From contig NZ_JAGTAS010000057.1 in the NCBI RefSeq assembly GCF_025685425.1, positions 372,001-436,000 on the forward strand: a stretch of DNA of 64,000 nucleotides, written 5' to 3'. Every line of letters begins with the position of its first letter. The first letter of the stretch is position 1. Of the stretch, positions 25,009 to 33,217 are shown piece after piece. A model generated the notes under the pieces. The model was given only the letters and a program-made list of their open reading frames with translations. It was not told the origin of the DNA and ran no database searches. The DNA comes from Terriglobus albidus. Its GTDB lineage: Bacteria; Acidobacteriota; Terriglobia; Terriglobales; Acidobacteriaceae. The position numbers were made by a program, and so were the translations under genes.

Positions 25009-25385
25009 GCCTTCCGTACCCCCAAATAACCAACAACAAGCCTCGGAGACGTTCCTCCGTCCAAAGCGGTGACCTTGATGGCGATCGTTGCCCATGCCCG
25101 GTAGTTGAGATGGATCACGCCACCGTCAGAGGCGAGCGCATCGATCTCGTCATTCAGCAACGCGAAGTCATCAGGGAACACAGGATTCTCAGAGATGTAC
25201 TTCGTTGTGCCGCAGATCTGATACCGGCAGTTTGCGGGGCTCCCGCTGACCCTGGGCTGAAATGTGTGATGGATAGGAAACGCCGCCGGCGTTCCGATAA
25301 AGGTCGCCGCAGAACCGACCAAAGATTGAATCACTACTTGGTTGATAGCGGTGAACGGTCCAATGTCGAATTTCTGATCGGCCAT
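25005..25385 (-). CDS. Phage protein of unknown function, leaderless start
   Basis: 126 residues, MADQKFDIGPFTAINQVVIQ, with an LNDEIDALASDGGVIHLNYRAWATIAIKVTAL segment. It lies directly before the SGNH tail protein and overlaps it by 4 bp, so it may be an adaptor or chaperone for it. No Shine-Dalgarno; the start codon lies 36 bases from the conserved TTGTC of a repeated late promoter. Confidence 0.7.
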   Translation of the reverse strand: MADQKFDIGPFTAINQVVIQSLVGSAATFIGTPAAFPIHHTFQPRVSGSPANCRYQICGTTKYISENPVFPDDFALLNDEIDALASDGGVIHLNYRAWATIAIKVTALDGGTSPRLVVGYLGVRKA

Positions 25386-25442
25386 GGTCCGAAAGTAGGA
25401 CCGATCAGAAACTCAAACAATTGTCTTTTGTGAAAAGACAGG
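25386..25442 (-). promoter_or_regulatory. Late promoter element 1 (leaderless)
   Basis: Relative to the ATG A at 25385 as +1: palindrome TGTCTTTTCACAAAAGACA centred at -46, TTGTTT at -35 to -30, a 17-bp spacer, TACTTT at -12 to -7. The palindrome starts 3 bp after the upstream stop. It also contains a GGTCC/GGACC hairpin just before the ATG. See findings. Confidence 0.75.
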
Positions 25443-25445
25443 AGC

Positions 25446-27884
25446 TCATTGGAAGAACGGCGTCTTGATTACCTGAACCTTCCAGGTGGCCGCCGGGTAT
25501 ACCAGAGCACCTGCGGTGTAGTTCTGAATCCGGATCTTCACAATGCCATTCTGAGATACATAGCCCTGTGCCTGGACACCAATTAGCGGTTGGCTACTAG
25601 AGACAAGTACGAAGTCGCCGACAGTAGCGATCGGGACAGAGATGCCGACTGCAGGGTCCGAACCACCTGGGAAATCAAAACCAGAACCGGCGCCAGTCGC
25701 ATCCATTGAGAGGCTTCCCTGGCTCACGCTTCCCTGTTTGGCCCGCTGCGAAATCGTTTGGGGATTGTTCGTGGTCGACAAGTTCGGGTTGGCCGTATCG
25801 CCTGTCGAGTACGTCACGAGGCCAGACTTCGAGGACGGACAGTAATTGCCCTCCATCGTAACGGAGTCTGTGCCCTCGAAGGCTGCGCAGTAGTTCTGCG
25901 TCTTGGTCGTCTGATCATCCCAGAGCGTGGTGTTTTTTATGGAGGAGTAGCGAACTCCATTGCCGGTATTCTTCGCGAAACGGATTGCGCTGAGATCGCC
26001 GGTTGTTCCGACCTGGACGTTGTCGTAGTACATGCCGCCGTCGATCTGCAGGTAGTCGGTATCCTCCGCCGAGATTCCGTCCATCTGGTTGTGATGAGCT
26101 GTCCCGCCGAAGATCTTCACGCCTTTACTCTGCGTCACAAAGAACCCTGTACCGTTGTACTGAGATGTGGCACCTGTGATGGTCACATTGAGACTCTTAT
26201 CGGCCATGAAGCCTTTACCGCTTACGTGCTCCATGACATCCGCGCTGCTCGTTATGTCGGCCGGCTGCGGGTCTGAGTCCGAGCCAGTGACCTGCTGCGC
26301 CACCCAGCCGTTGTTAGTTCCGTTGCCATAGTTGCCAGAGCTCGTAAGACCAGTGGTCCCGCGGAAGTAGTACGCCGTGGAGCTGCCAGGCGTATCGGCC
26401 AACACCCGGTTGTTGCACAGCGTTACCGAGTTGGCACGGCTGATCTCAATCCCGATATCGCCTGCGTTGTGGATCTTGTTTCCACAAACCTTCACATCCG
26501 ACATCGCATAGCCAGTGTCACCCCAAACGAAAATGCCATTCTGTGTTGCCGTGATCTCGATCGTGTTGTCTTCGATGTCACAGCCGCGGCTGGCGCCGTC
26601 ATAGCTCTCGCACTTGATTGCATTGGCATGGGTGCTCGTCAGCGTGTGGCCTTTGGCTTTGAAGTTGGTACAGGCATAGCACCTGATTCCTTCCCCGGCG
26701 TTGATGACCTTGAAATTGCTGGTATTCAGGTTCGTGGCGCCGTGGCCATAGACGACGGCCACGTTAGCCGACTGTCCATTACCGTCGAGAGTTCCTTCTC
26801 CGGTGATAGTGACATTGGAAACACCCGTGACCTGGAAGAGGCCTGCAAGAGACGAGTAGGTTCCACTCTTCAACTTCACCATTCCATCGACCCGGATGGT
26901 GTGAGCGGTTGAAACATCTACCGGCCCCATATAGACCGTCTTCCCGGCCGGGAACTGCACTCGGAGGTAACTGCTACTGCTGACCAATGCTTGCACGGCC
27001 CCTGTATCATCCGTGGTTCCGTCACACGCCGCCGTAGCGCAGACATCGACGTAGTCGAATACCTGGCACCCGGTCGAGCCTACAACGCATCCAGGGTCTC
27101 CCTTATCCCCTTTCGGACCTGCCACCGTGGTCGTAGATACGAACTGCAGGTTCTGCGCTGGGTTGTAGTCGCACCAATTGAACGTGGCTCCGGTGACCGG
27201 CACTTTGCGGTAGGTGGTTACCTGCTTAGTCTTGTTATTCGTGATGACGACGCGATAGACGATCCTGGGCGAACCGGCTAGGCCGTCTCCCACCCTCAGA
27301 CTTGCCAGCTGCCCGTTGACGATCGCCCGGGTGACCTCTTCATTCACCGCCTGAATTGCGCCGCTGCCGCCGGCGCGGAACGGTACGGGGTTGTCATTGC
27401 CATCTGTGGCGCGGATAGAGAACTTACCAGACTGCATCACCGATCCGGACCCGTCAGCGATGCATGGCAGCGTCGTTGCCACATCGGTCATCGTCTGGCC
27501 ATGCGCCATCCCGGGCAACAGCATCAGGGCAACAAACAGCAGACCTACGATAGTCTTCGACGACAATACGCCCTCCTCCACAACAGCAGGTTTCCCGGTG
27601 GCGGACTGTGAGTCAAGGACTGCCTTGTGGTTCTGGGCCTTAGCTGCGAATCCGAAGAGCATACTTGCAAGACCTGTGATACCAGCCCACGTCTGAAGAT
27701 CAGGCCAATGCCCGAGCCAGATTTGCCGCGCAACCGATGCGACGAGGGCGAGGAATGCAACGCTTACCACCTCTGCTGTACGCAGGAACACCCACTTAGT
27801 GGAACTGGCACCGCCTTGGATGGCAAGACTCTTGAACACCTGCCACAGCTTCGTATTCTGCACCTGAGAAAGTATCTCGTTCAT
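25446..27884 (-). CDS. Tail spike (beta-helix) fused to an N-terminal membrane domain
   Basis: 812 residues. Residues 1-105 have two hydrophobic segments (VVSVAFLALVASVARQIWLG; WAGITGLASMLFGFAA) like a small holin. At about residue 108 a GGAGGAGG sequence precedes an in-frame TTG starting LSSKTIVGLLFVALMLLPGM then AHGQT, a second signal peptide. After that comes a collagen-like GPKGDKGDPG and a pectate-lyase-type right-handed beta-helix (ITGEGTLDGNG; DIEDNTIEI; VKVCGNKIHNAGDIGIEI; FFVTQSKGVKIFGGTAHHN) and a C-terminal domain ending KIRIQNYTAGALVYPAATWK. Probably a polysaccharide-degrading spike; two products may be made from one frame. Confidence 0.8.
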   Translation of the reverse strand: MNEILSQVQNTKLWQVFKSLAIQGGASSTKWVFLRTAEVVSVAFLALVASVARQIWLGHWPDLQTWAGITGLASMLFGFAAKAQNHKAVLDSQSATGKPAVVEEGVLSSKTIVGLLFVALMLLPGMAHGQTMTDVATTLPCIADGSGSVMQSGKFSIRATDGNDNPVPFRAGGSGAIQAVNEEVTRAIVNGQLASLRVGDGLAGSPRIVYRVVITNNKTKQVTTYRKVPVTGATFNWCDYNPAQNLQFVSTTTVAGPKGDKGDPGCVVGSTGCQVFDYVDVCATAACDGTTDDTGAVQALVSSSSYLRVQFPAGKTVYMGPVDVSTAHTIRVDGMVKLKSGTYSSLAGLFQVTGVSNVTITGEGTLDGNGQSANVAVVYGHGATNLNTSNFKVINAGEGIRCYACTNFKAKGHTLTSTHANAIKCESYDGASRGCDIEDNTIEITATQNGIFVWGDTGYAMSDVKVCGNKIHNAGDIGIEISRANSVTLCNNRVLADTPGSSTAYYFRGTTGLTSSGNYGNGTNNGWVAQQVTGSDSDPQPADITSSADVMEHVSGKGFMADKSLNVTITGATSQYNGTGFFVTQSKGVKIFGGTAHHNQMDGISAEDTDYLQIDGGMYYDNVQVGTTGDLSAIRFAKNTGNGVRYSSIKNTTLWDDQTTKTQNYCAAFEGTDSVTMEGNYCPSSKSGLVTYSTGDTANPNLSTTNNPQTISQRAKQGSVSQGSLSMDATGAGSGFDFPGGSDPAVGISVPIATVGDFVLVSSSQPLIGVQAQGYVSQNGIVKIRIQNYTAGALVYPAATWKVQVIKTPFFQ

Positions 27885-28435
27885 TGGACTGTAGGCCTTT
27901 CAATGAGCTTTAGGACTTTATTGCACCGATTCAGCCATCCGTTCTTCCACTTCAATTGGGTGGGATCTGAAACGGTGATGCCGATGAGGAACTGCCGATT
28001 ACGTTCGACATAGAGCGGGAGTAGCTTCGAAGGCGAAGCCGCATTCAGCGCCGCCAGCGTCTTGGGTCCCATGGAGCCATCGGTTTTCAACATAGAACCG
28101 AGTTCGTTCAGAGACTCCTGTAAGCGCATGATCGCTGGCGGGCAGTTCTCCAGGATGGAAAATGAGAGCATCGCGCACGCCATAACGTCGGACCAGACCT
28201 TGTCGAGCATGATCGGCTCCGCGTATTCCTTGCGGTAAACCTCGATCGCCGTCCCTAGAGCTTCATCACGATGGCACTGATAGAAGCCGGCCCTCACCAG
28301 ATCTGGGTGATACTTCGCCGAAATACCGAACCGGGTCATTCCGCCCTTGTCAGCATTTGCTTTGGTGACGATGCCCGAGAGCTTTTCGTCTTCCTGTTTC
28401 AGAACAAATTCGATTGCGGCCTGGACGTTTGCCAT
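27881..28435 (-). CDS. GH108-type endolysin (N-acetylmuramidase)
   Basis: 184 residues from ATG 28435, which overlaps the preceding stop (TGATG). AIEFVLKQEDEKLSGIV, then NADKGGMTRFGISAKYHPDL matches the GH108 (ZliS/YbiX) active region, with the catalytic Glu in LKQEDE, though the usual EGG motif is altered. The second part (LQESLNELGSMLKTDGSMGPKTLAAL) is a peptidoglycan-binding helical bundle. It cleaves glycan strands for lysis. It lies between the coiled-coil/holin-like protein and the beta-helix spike, overlapping the latter's ATG by 4 bp. Confidence 0.8.
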   Translation of the reverse strand: MANVQAAIEFVLKQEDEKLSGIVTKANADKGGMTRFGISAKYHPDLVRAGFYQCHRDEALGTAIEVYRKEYAEPIMLDKVWSDVMACAMLSFSILENCPPAIMRLQESLNELGSMLKTDGSMGPKTLAALNAASPSKLLPLYVERNRQFLIGITVSDPTQLKWKNGWLNRCNKVLKLIERPTVQ

Positions 28436-28830
28436 CAGTGACCTTTCACGAGTGGCCACACTTTGTCCAGGACGAGCAGAAGTGTTGCGCCGCCGGCTAT
28501 AAGCTGCCAGCGAAACTGCTTCAACTGCTCCACCTGGCTGCGGATCTCACCAATCCATCCCTGATTGCCTTCCGACCCGTCGCCCGCCACAAACCGCAGC
28601 AGCGTTGATTCAGTCTCGACGCGTTGCTTCAACTCGACGTGCTCAGCTTCGCGCTTTGTCAAAAGTGCCATCAGCTCATCGCGCTGGGCTTTCATCTCGC
28701 GGGTTACAGCCTCGCGGTCCTTTGCGCGGTCGTCCAGGTTCTCGCGGTGCATACGAAGCAAGAGCCCGATAAGGTCTCTTATGCTCTTCACATCATCCGC
28801 AGATATCTCAGTGAGAGGCGTGTCAGCCAT
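28435..28830 (-). CDS. Coiled-coil protein with C-terminal membrane segment, XhlA/holin-like
   Basis: 131 residues. Charged coiled coil over residues 15-105 (LRMHRENLDDRAKDREAVTREM; REAEHVELKQRVETEST), then one hydrophobic helix near residues 108-126 (WQLIAGGATLLLVLDKVW). XhlA-type haemolysin/holin accessory proteins share this layout. Directly upstream of the endolysin, it is likely part of the lysis cassette. No Shine-Dalgarno; it follows late promoter element 2, and its ATG lies inside an 11-bp hairpin. Confidence 0.65.
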   Translation of the reverse strand: MADTPLTEISADDVKSIRDLIGLLLRMHRENLDDRAKDREAVTREMKAQRDELMALLTKREAEHVELKQRVETESTLLRFVAGDGSEGNQGWIGEIRSQVEQLKQFRWQLIAGGATLLLVLDKVWPLVKGH

Positions 28831-28887
28831 GAGCCGAAGTTAGGGCTCATGGCTGGCTCAAACAATTGTCTTTTGTGAAAAGACAGG
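28831..28887 (-). promoter_or_regulatory. Late promoter element 2 (leaderless)
   Basis: Same plan as element 1: palindrome centred at -46, TTGTTT at -35, 17-bp spacer, TAACTT at -12 to -7, +1 at the ATG of the holin-like gene. It starts 3 bp after the gpJ stop. An 11-bp inverted repeat (28825-28835 with 28844-28854) encloses the start codon. Confidence 0.75.
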
Positions 28888-28889
28888 CT

Positions 28890-31800
28890 TTATGGACCTA
28901 CCGGCGGCTCATCCCATGAGACTGGGACAGTCGGATCAGATACGGCTCCCGAATAGGTGCGGGCTCGGACCCGGAAGTATGTGGTGGTACCAGGCTGAAC
29001 ATTCGTCATCCATTGCAGTGCTCCGCCCACGCCAAAATAGCTATAGTCTTCGTCAGTCGGCGCGGGATCGCCGGTTGTCGTGGTGTAAATTCCGACCTCG
29101 TATGTGACATCGGCCTGAGGCACAGGAGACCACTGGATACCGGCAGATTGATATCCAGTGACTATGGAGACTCCGGTGGGCGTATCAGGTGCCAGCGTTG
29201 CCAGAGCCGTCGTATGGTCAGCGCTCGTCCAGGGGCTAGCAGCCCCTGATGCTGCAACGGCTCGAGCCTCAATCTGATAGTCCTTTGCGCGCGCTACATC
29301 AGGGATCGTCGTGCTCCGCTCTCCGTACGGCAAAGTGATCAGCGTCCATGGCCCTACCGGGTCCGCTTGACGGTAACGAATCTCGATATGGTCAACGGTT
29401 GTATGTCCTGTCGATCGGGTTCCAGACCATGGACCGTAGACAGCAATCATCATTACTGGTTTCGTGATGCCGCCATCGTCATAAGGCGACAATGCCTGCG
29501 AGGATGTGGCCGTTACATCGCTGGGAGCCGCCGGCGGTTCGTCCCACGGCTGTCCATTGATCTGTGAAGTCCACGACGGTACCACTCCAGCGGCAGCTGT
29601 GCGTACCGCCGGCGCATCGTCCCGAAGCGTCAGCACGGCCGTAAGCTCCTGTCCCGGCTCAATCTTCACCACCTGCAGATCGAGCACCATGCTACCCATG
29701 ACACCGAAGATCACCAGGTCCCCGGTTGCGATTCCAGCGATAGGCCCATCGGTCAACTGGAAGTAGTTCGTCCTCTCTCCAAAGTTGGTAAACGTGACCC
29801 GCTTTGTGACCTGCGAGCCATCACTGTGACGGATGGTGACGCCGTAGTCGTTTCCGTCCTCCGGCGTCACCTGCACATCCACGCTGAAACCCGCAGCTAT
29901 GGGATTCTCGACGGCCGGGTCGACATAGTCGGCGTCCAGAACTCGGCCATAGGCCTTTCCCACCTTGATAACGTCGCTGGCATAACCGACGCGGTCTCCA
30001 CGATTGCAGACCAGGTACTCCGGATCCACATTGAGCGTATATGTGGTTGGCCTCAGACGGGCATCCGCGAGATGGTACCGCCCGAGCCGCCACGCCTGGT
30101 CAGCATCGGTGCATCCCCGGATCTGCAACGTCTCGAAGTTGGTGGCAAGAATGAGCGTAGGATCGGCGGCGACCATCAGGGCATCTCCATAGCCGTCGTC
30201 GTAAACGATTCGCTCATCCTGTGCCCAGTCCGCCTCTGGATTGATGAATTGCACCCGTAGTGCATGGACGGCATCGGTAAAGGTACGCGAGAACTTGAAG
30301 CCCCACGAGTTCCGAGGCGTAAACACCTGGCCACGGGTCGACTGGTCGATGTCTCGCACAACGGAGTATTTCCCGTCGCGGGTATTGAAGGCGCCGCGGC
30401 CGGCGGCAAGGATGTCTTTCGCCAGTGCCAACATCGTCGTCGGCTGGTCGATAACACTATTGAAGCCGAAGCCAGCGGCATCGCATTCCGCGCCAAAGGC
30501 CTTGATGAACTCGTCATCGATTCTGGAGTCGGGCACCTTCTTCTTTGTCGCCGGGCAATCGCGCATAATCCACCGATAGAGCCATGCGGGGTTGCTGGAT
30601 ACCTGTGTATCCCATGCGCTGGCCTCAGGGTTCCATACCGGTATGGGCTGCGAAACGATGCAGGAAAACTGGTTGATCGTGCCGTTGAGCTGATCGTTCG
30701 CCTTGATCCGGAGTGCCAGCTTCTTCGTACCAGTCGTGGATACCCTGCCAGAGCGGATGGCCCGCACTACTGTCCAAGTAAGGTCACCGACACGCGCATC
30801 TGCATCAGCACCGCCCCAATTGGTATCCACGCGGGTCACACGGAAGTCATACTGCCCAATCGGATGTTTCCAGCGCACACCGATGCGCACCGCCTTGCGT
30901 GCGGCATTGGTGACATGGATCGTACCGTCGACATTCGCCACTGCCGCAGAGCTACTGAGTGTGAGTCCGGTTGTCGACGGGCCTACGGTGTTCCACGAGC
31001 TACCGCCATGCAGGGTGTACTCAATCTTCACGCGGCATGTGGTGCTCAACACGTTGCCGGTGCTATCCAGGCCAAACAGGCCGCTAGCGAAGGCAAGGTC
31101 GAGAGAGCTCTCAACGGCTCCGGTCGGCCCGCCACGGGTTGCAGTGTTGCCGTCCGTATTGAGAGTAACTCCGAGGGATGTCTCTTCTACGTCAGCCGGA
31201 AACAATGACGGGTTCTCGCCAATCTCTGTCTCAACGTCGGTGTAATCGGCAAGATCGGTATTGCCGATCTTCATATCCGAAGGGATCGGGTCTCCCTGGC
31301 CGAGGTCGAATAACACCCGGAGATACTGATCATCGCCGCTGAGCTCCGTGAAAGGCTTTGAAGCGTATGGCGGGAACATCTTCACGGTCCCCAAAACCAC
31401 AGGGATGGAGCCGAAAGGGTTCAACTGGTTCTGAGTGCCGGTGATGGACTTCAGCAGGTCTGTAGACTCACCAGATGTCCCGGCGCCGGGATTCTGGGGC
31501 GGTATCAGGGCGTTGAAGGTCAGCATGCCGAGGACACCAATGCCTCCAGCTACTGCGAATGCTGCTGTCGGTGAGAGTGTTATCCCGCCCAACAGTGCTG
31601 GCAGCGTCACACCCGACAAAGCACTCGCCAACACCGGAACCGCTATGGCAAGCGCCGCAAACGCGACCAATCGAAAGATCGTCTTCGCGGATCCGCCTTC
31701 CGGGAAACGCGTGATGACCACAGCAACCTTTGGCGTGGGTCGCACGTTTGCCCACATCTCCTCAGGAATCACAATGCCGCCGATCTCCACCCGGCACGCC

Positions 31801-31937
31801 CGGGCATTTGGACCGACCATCTCCCTGATCGTGGATCCCTGAGGGAAATAGCATTCATAGGTGTCCATCTTCATGACGTGCGGTCGCGCTTTCACCAGGA
31901 CCTGCGACTTCGGCATCTCAATCAGTTCAGCGGGCAT
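28890..31937 (-). CDS. Tail tip/host-specificity protein, gpJ-like
   Basis: 1015 residues. Contains two hydrophobic segments near residues 85-140, a central lambda gpJ-like region (SDMKIGNTDLADYTDVETEIG; DCPATKKKVPDSRIDDEFIKAFGAECDAAG; FGFNSVIDQPTTMLALAKDILAAGRGAFNTRDGKYS), and fibronectin III modules at the C-terminus (PSDVTATSSQALSPYDD; APDTPTGVSIVTGYQSAGIQWSPVPQADVTYEV). It forms the central tail tip that contacts the host. Overlaps the NlpC/P60 gene by 11 bp. It is the last gene of the tape-measure unit. Confidence 0.88.
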   Translation of the reverse strand: MPAELIEMPKSQVLVKARPHVMKMDTYECYFPQGSTIREMVGPNARACRVEIGGIVIPEEMWANVRPTPKVAVVITRFPEGGSAKTIFRLVAFAALAIAVPVLASALSGVTLPALLGGITLSPTAAFAVAGGIGVLGMLTFNALIPPQNPGAGTSGESTDLLKSITGTQNQLNPFGSIPVVLGTVKMFPPYASKPFTELSGDDQYLRVLFDLGQGDPIPSDMKIGNTDLADYTDVETEIGENPSLFPADVEETSLGVTLNTDGNTATRGGPTGAVESSLDLAFASGLFGLDSTGNVLSTTCRVKIEYTLHGGSSWNTVGPSTTGLTLSSSAAVANVDGTIHVTNAARKAVRIGVRWKHPIGQYDFRVTRVDTNWGGADADARVGDLTWTVVRAIRSGRVSTTGTKKLALRIKANDQLNGTINQFSCIVSQPIPVWNPEASAWDTQVSSNPAWLYRWIMRDCPATKKKVPDSRIDDEFIKAFGAECDAAGFGFNSVIDQPTTMLALAKDILAAGRGAFNTRDGKYSVVRDIDQSTRGQVFTPRNSWGFKFSRTFTDAVHALRVQFINPEADWAQDERIVYDDGYGDALMVAADPTLILATNFETLQIRGCTDADQAWRLGRYHLADARLRPTTYTLNVDPEYLVCNRGDRVGYASDVIKVGKAYGRVLDADYVDPAVENPIAAGFSVDVQVTPEDGNDYGVTIRHSDGSQVTKRVTFTNFGERTNYFQLTDGPIAGIATGDLVIFGVMGSMVLDLQVVKIEPGQELTAVLTLRDDAPAVRTAAAGVVPSWTSQINGQPWDEPPAAPSDVTATSSQALSPYDDGGITKPVMMIAVYGPWSGTRSTGHTTVDHIEIRYRQADPVGPWTLITLPYGERSTTIPDVARAKDYQIEARAVAASGAASPWTSADHTTALATLAPDTPTGVSIVTGYQSAGIQWSPVPQADVTYEVGIYTTTTGDPAPTDEDYSYFGVGGALQWMTNVQPGTTTYFRVRARTYSGAVSDPTVPVSWDEPPVGP

Positions 31938-32334
31938 AGCGGTAGTACCCCTCTATCCGGTTTCGCCATGTCAGGCTGTCCAACCGCTCACGGCAGGCAT
32001 TCGTTCCGGCGACAATGTGCAGCATGTCGATCTCTGAGACCATGACTCCGCAGTGCCATGGCTTTCCTGCCAAGCGCAGAATCACGAGGTCCCCAGCCTG
32101 CGGCTTCTCAACTTGGTTCCAGCCGTCCAACAAGCCCTTCTCGATCGCGGCGGCAACGGACTCTTTGTCGAAGGCGGAAGAGTAGGCGCCGACGTAGTCG
32201 GGAAGTCCGAGGACGGAGAACTCCAGCGCCAACACTTCGCGCACCAGACCCCAGCAGTCATAGCCAGGGCCGCGGCCCTTCTCCTGGAATGGCTTGCCGA
32301 CGTACTCATCCACCCATGCTGGAATCTGGATCAT
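31927..32334 (-). CDS. NlpC/P60 tail assembly protein, gpK-like
   Basis: 135 residues. Catalytic Cys in GPGYDCWGLVREVL and His in PWHCGVMVSEID, followed by HIVAGTNA: the NlpC/P60 triad layout of lambda gpK C-terminal domains. Probably a peptidoglycan endopeptidase at the tail tip that helps DNA entry. Its ATG overlaps the preceding stop by 4 bp. Confidence 0.9.
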   Translation of the reverse strand: MIQIPAWVDEYVGKPFQEKGRGPGYDCWGLVREVLALEFSVLGLPDYVGAYSSAFDKESVAAAIEKGLLDGWNQVEKPQAGDLVILRLAGKPWHCGVMVSEIDMLHIVAGTNACRERLDSLTWRNRIEGYYRYAR

Positions 32335-32816
32335 GCGAAGATCCCTGGGGAATTGCTGGGCGTGTACTGCACTGCGGGGAAAGATGCATTGAGGAAGTCA
32401 TCATCGAACCCCAGCGTGGCGGTGACCTGCGAAGCATCCGCGTCTGCCTGCAAGATCTTGAAGTCAATAGGGCCGACCTCTACCGTGTCCGGCTGCGATG
32501 CGAGGACGATCTCAACCTTGGCATTGACGCGCTCGCCAGCCGGAAGCGTGCGGATGGCATTCAGGATCTCAGTGTCGACGGCGTCGATTGTCTGCTGTAC
32601 TTGCGGGGCAGAGTCGTCTTGCTCTGCGGGCAGATTCAGTTGAAATGCGAAAGGCTGGAACTCGCCGGCAGCCCGCTGGATGCATTCGTTGTTCATCACC
32701 AGGCGGTAGTCATCCTCAAACGAGGAATGACTCAACGTCTCGCACATCAGGTAGACCTCTTCAGTCTCCTCCGCAAGCATCGACTGAAGCGCACGCGGGC
32801 TTAGGTTACGGCTCAT
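32331..32816 (-). CDS. Minor tail protein, DUF1833/gpL-like
   Basis: 161 residues from ATG 32816 (ATGA overlap with the previous gene). LVMNNECIQRAAGEFQPFAFQLNLPAEQDD and the DAVDTEILNAIRTLPAGERVNAKVEIVLASQPDTVEVGPIDFKI core fit the DUF1833 tail family, which occupies the gpL position between gpM and gpK genes. A longer frame to 32885 exists without support. Confidence 0.75.
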   Translation of the reverse strand: MSRNLSPRALQSMLAEETEEVYLMCETLSHSSFEDDYRLVMNNECIQRAAGEFQPFAFQLNLPAEQDDSAPQVQQTIDAVDTEILNAIRTLPAGERVNAKVEIVLASQPDTVEVGPIDFKILQADADASQVTATLGFDDDFLNASFPAVQYTPSNSPGIFA

Positions 32817-33214
32817 ACGGTCTTCATCTCCATCTGGATGGTTACCGTCCACCACTCCACGCCAGACTGGTCCGTTCCCTTCCACTTCTGCGTAATCGAG
32901 GCCATACCTTCAGGGAGCCGGTAGATTGCATCCTGTGTGTCAGTGGCTGGCCTCCGGAAGTCTGTCCAGAGGAACGGCTTCACATCGCAGATCTCGTCAG
33001 AGACGAACTGGTCCAGGCGATCGCGCTGTGCGCTGGTGATGTCGATAGGTCCGACCGTCACGTCATAGATACGGCCAGTGAAGCGCCGACGCCGCTTCGC
33101 GGGACCTGCTTCCTGGGCCGTGCTAATGACGTTGCTCTGAGGCTTATACTCTGGCGGCGTGTCACCGAAAGGTACCTGTGGGAGTTCCTCCGGCCAGCGT
33201 GGATAGTCAGGCAT
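32813..33214 (-). CDS. Minor tail protein, gpM-like
   Basis: 133 residues. FTGRIYDVTVGPIDITSAQRDRLDQFVSDEICDVKPFLWTDFRRP and the C-terminal WKGTDQSGVEWWTVTIQMEM match phage minor tail proteins next to gpL/K. Starts 3 bp after the tape measure stop. Assignment rests on synteny and a general similarity. Confidence 0.65.
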   Translation of the reverse strand: MPDYPRWPEELPQVPFGDTPPEYKPQSNVISTAQEAGPAKRRRRFTGRIYDVTVGPIDITSAQRDRLDQFVSDEICDVKPFLWTDFRRPATDTQDAIYRLPEGMASITQKWKGTDQSGVEWWTVTIQMEMKTV

Positions 33215-33217
33215 TGC

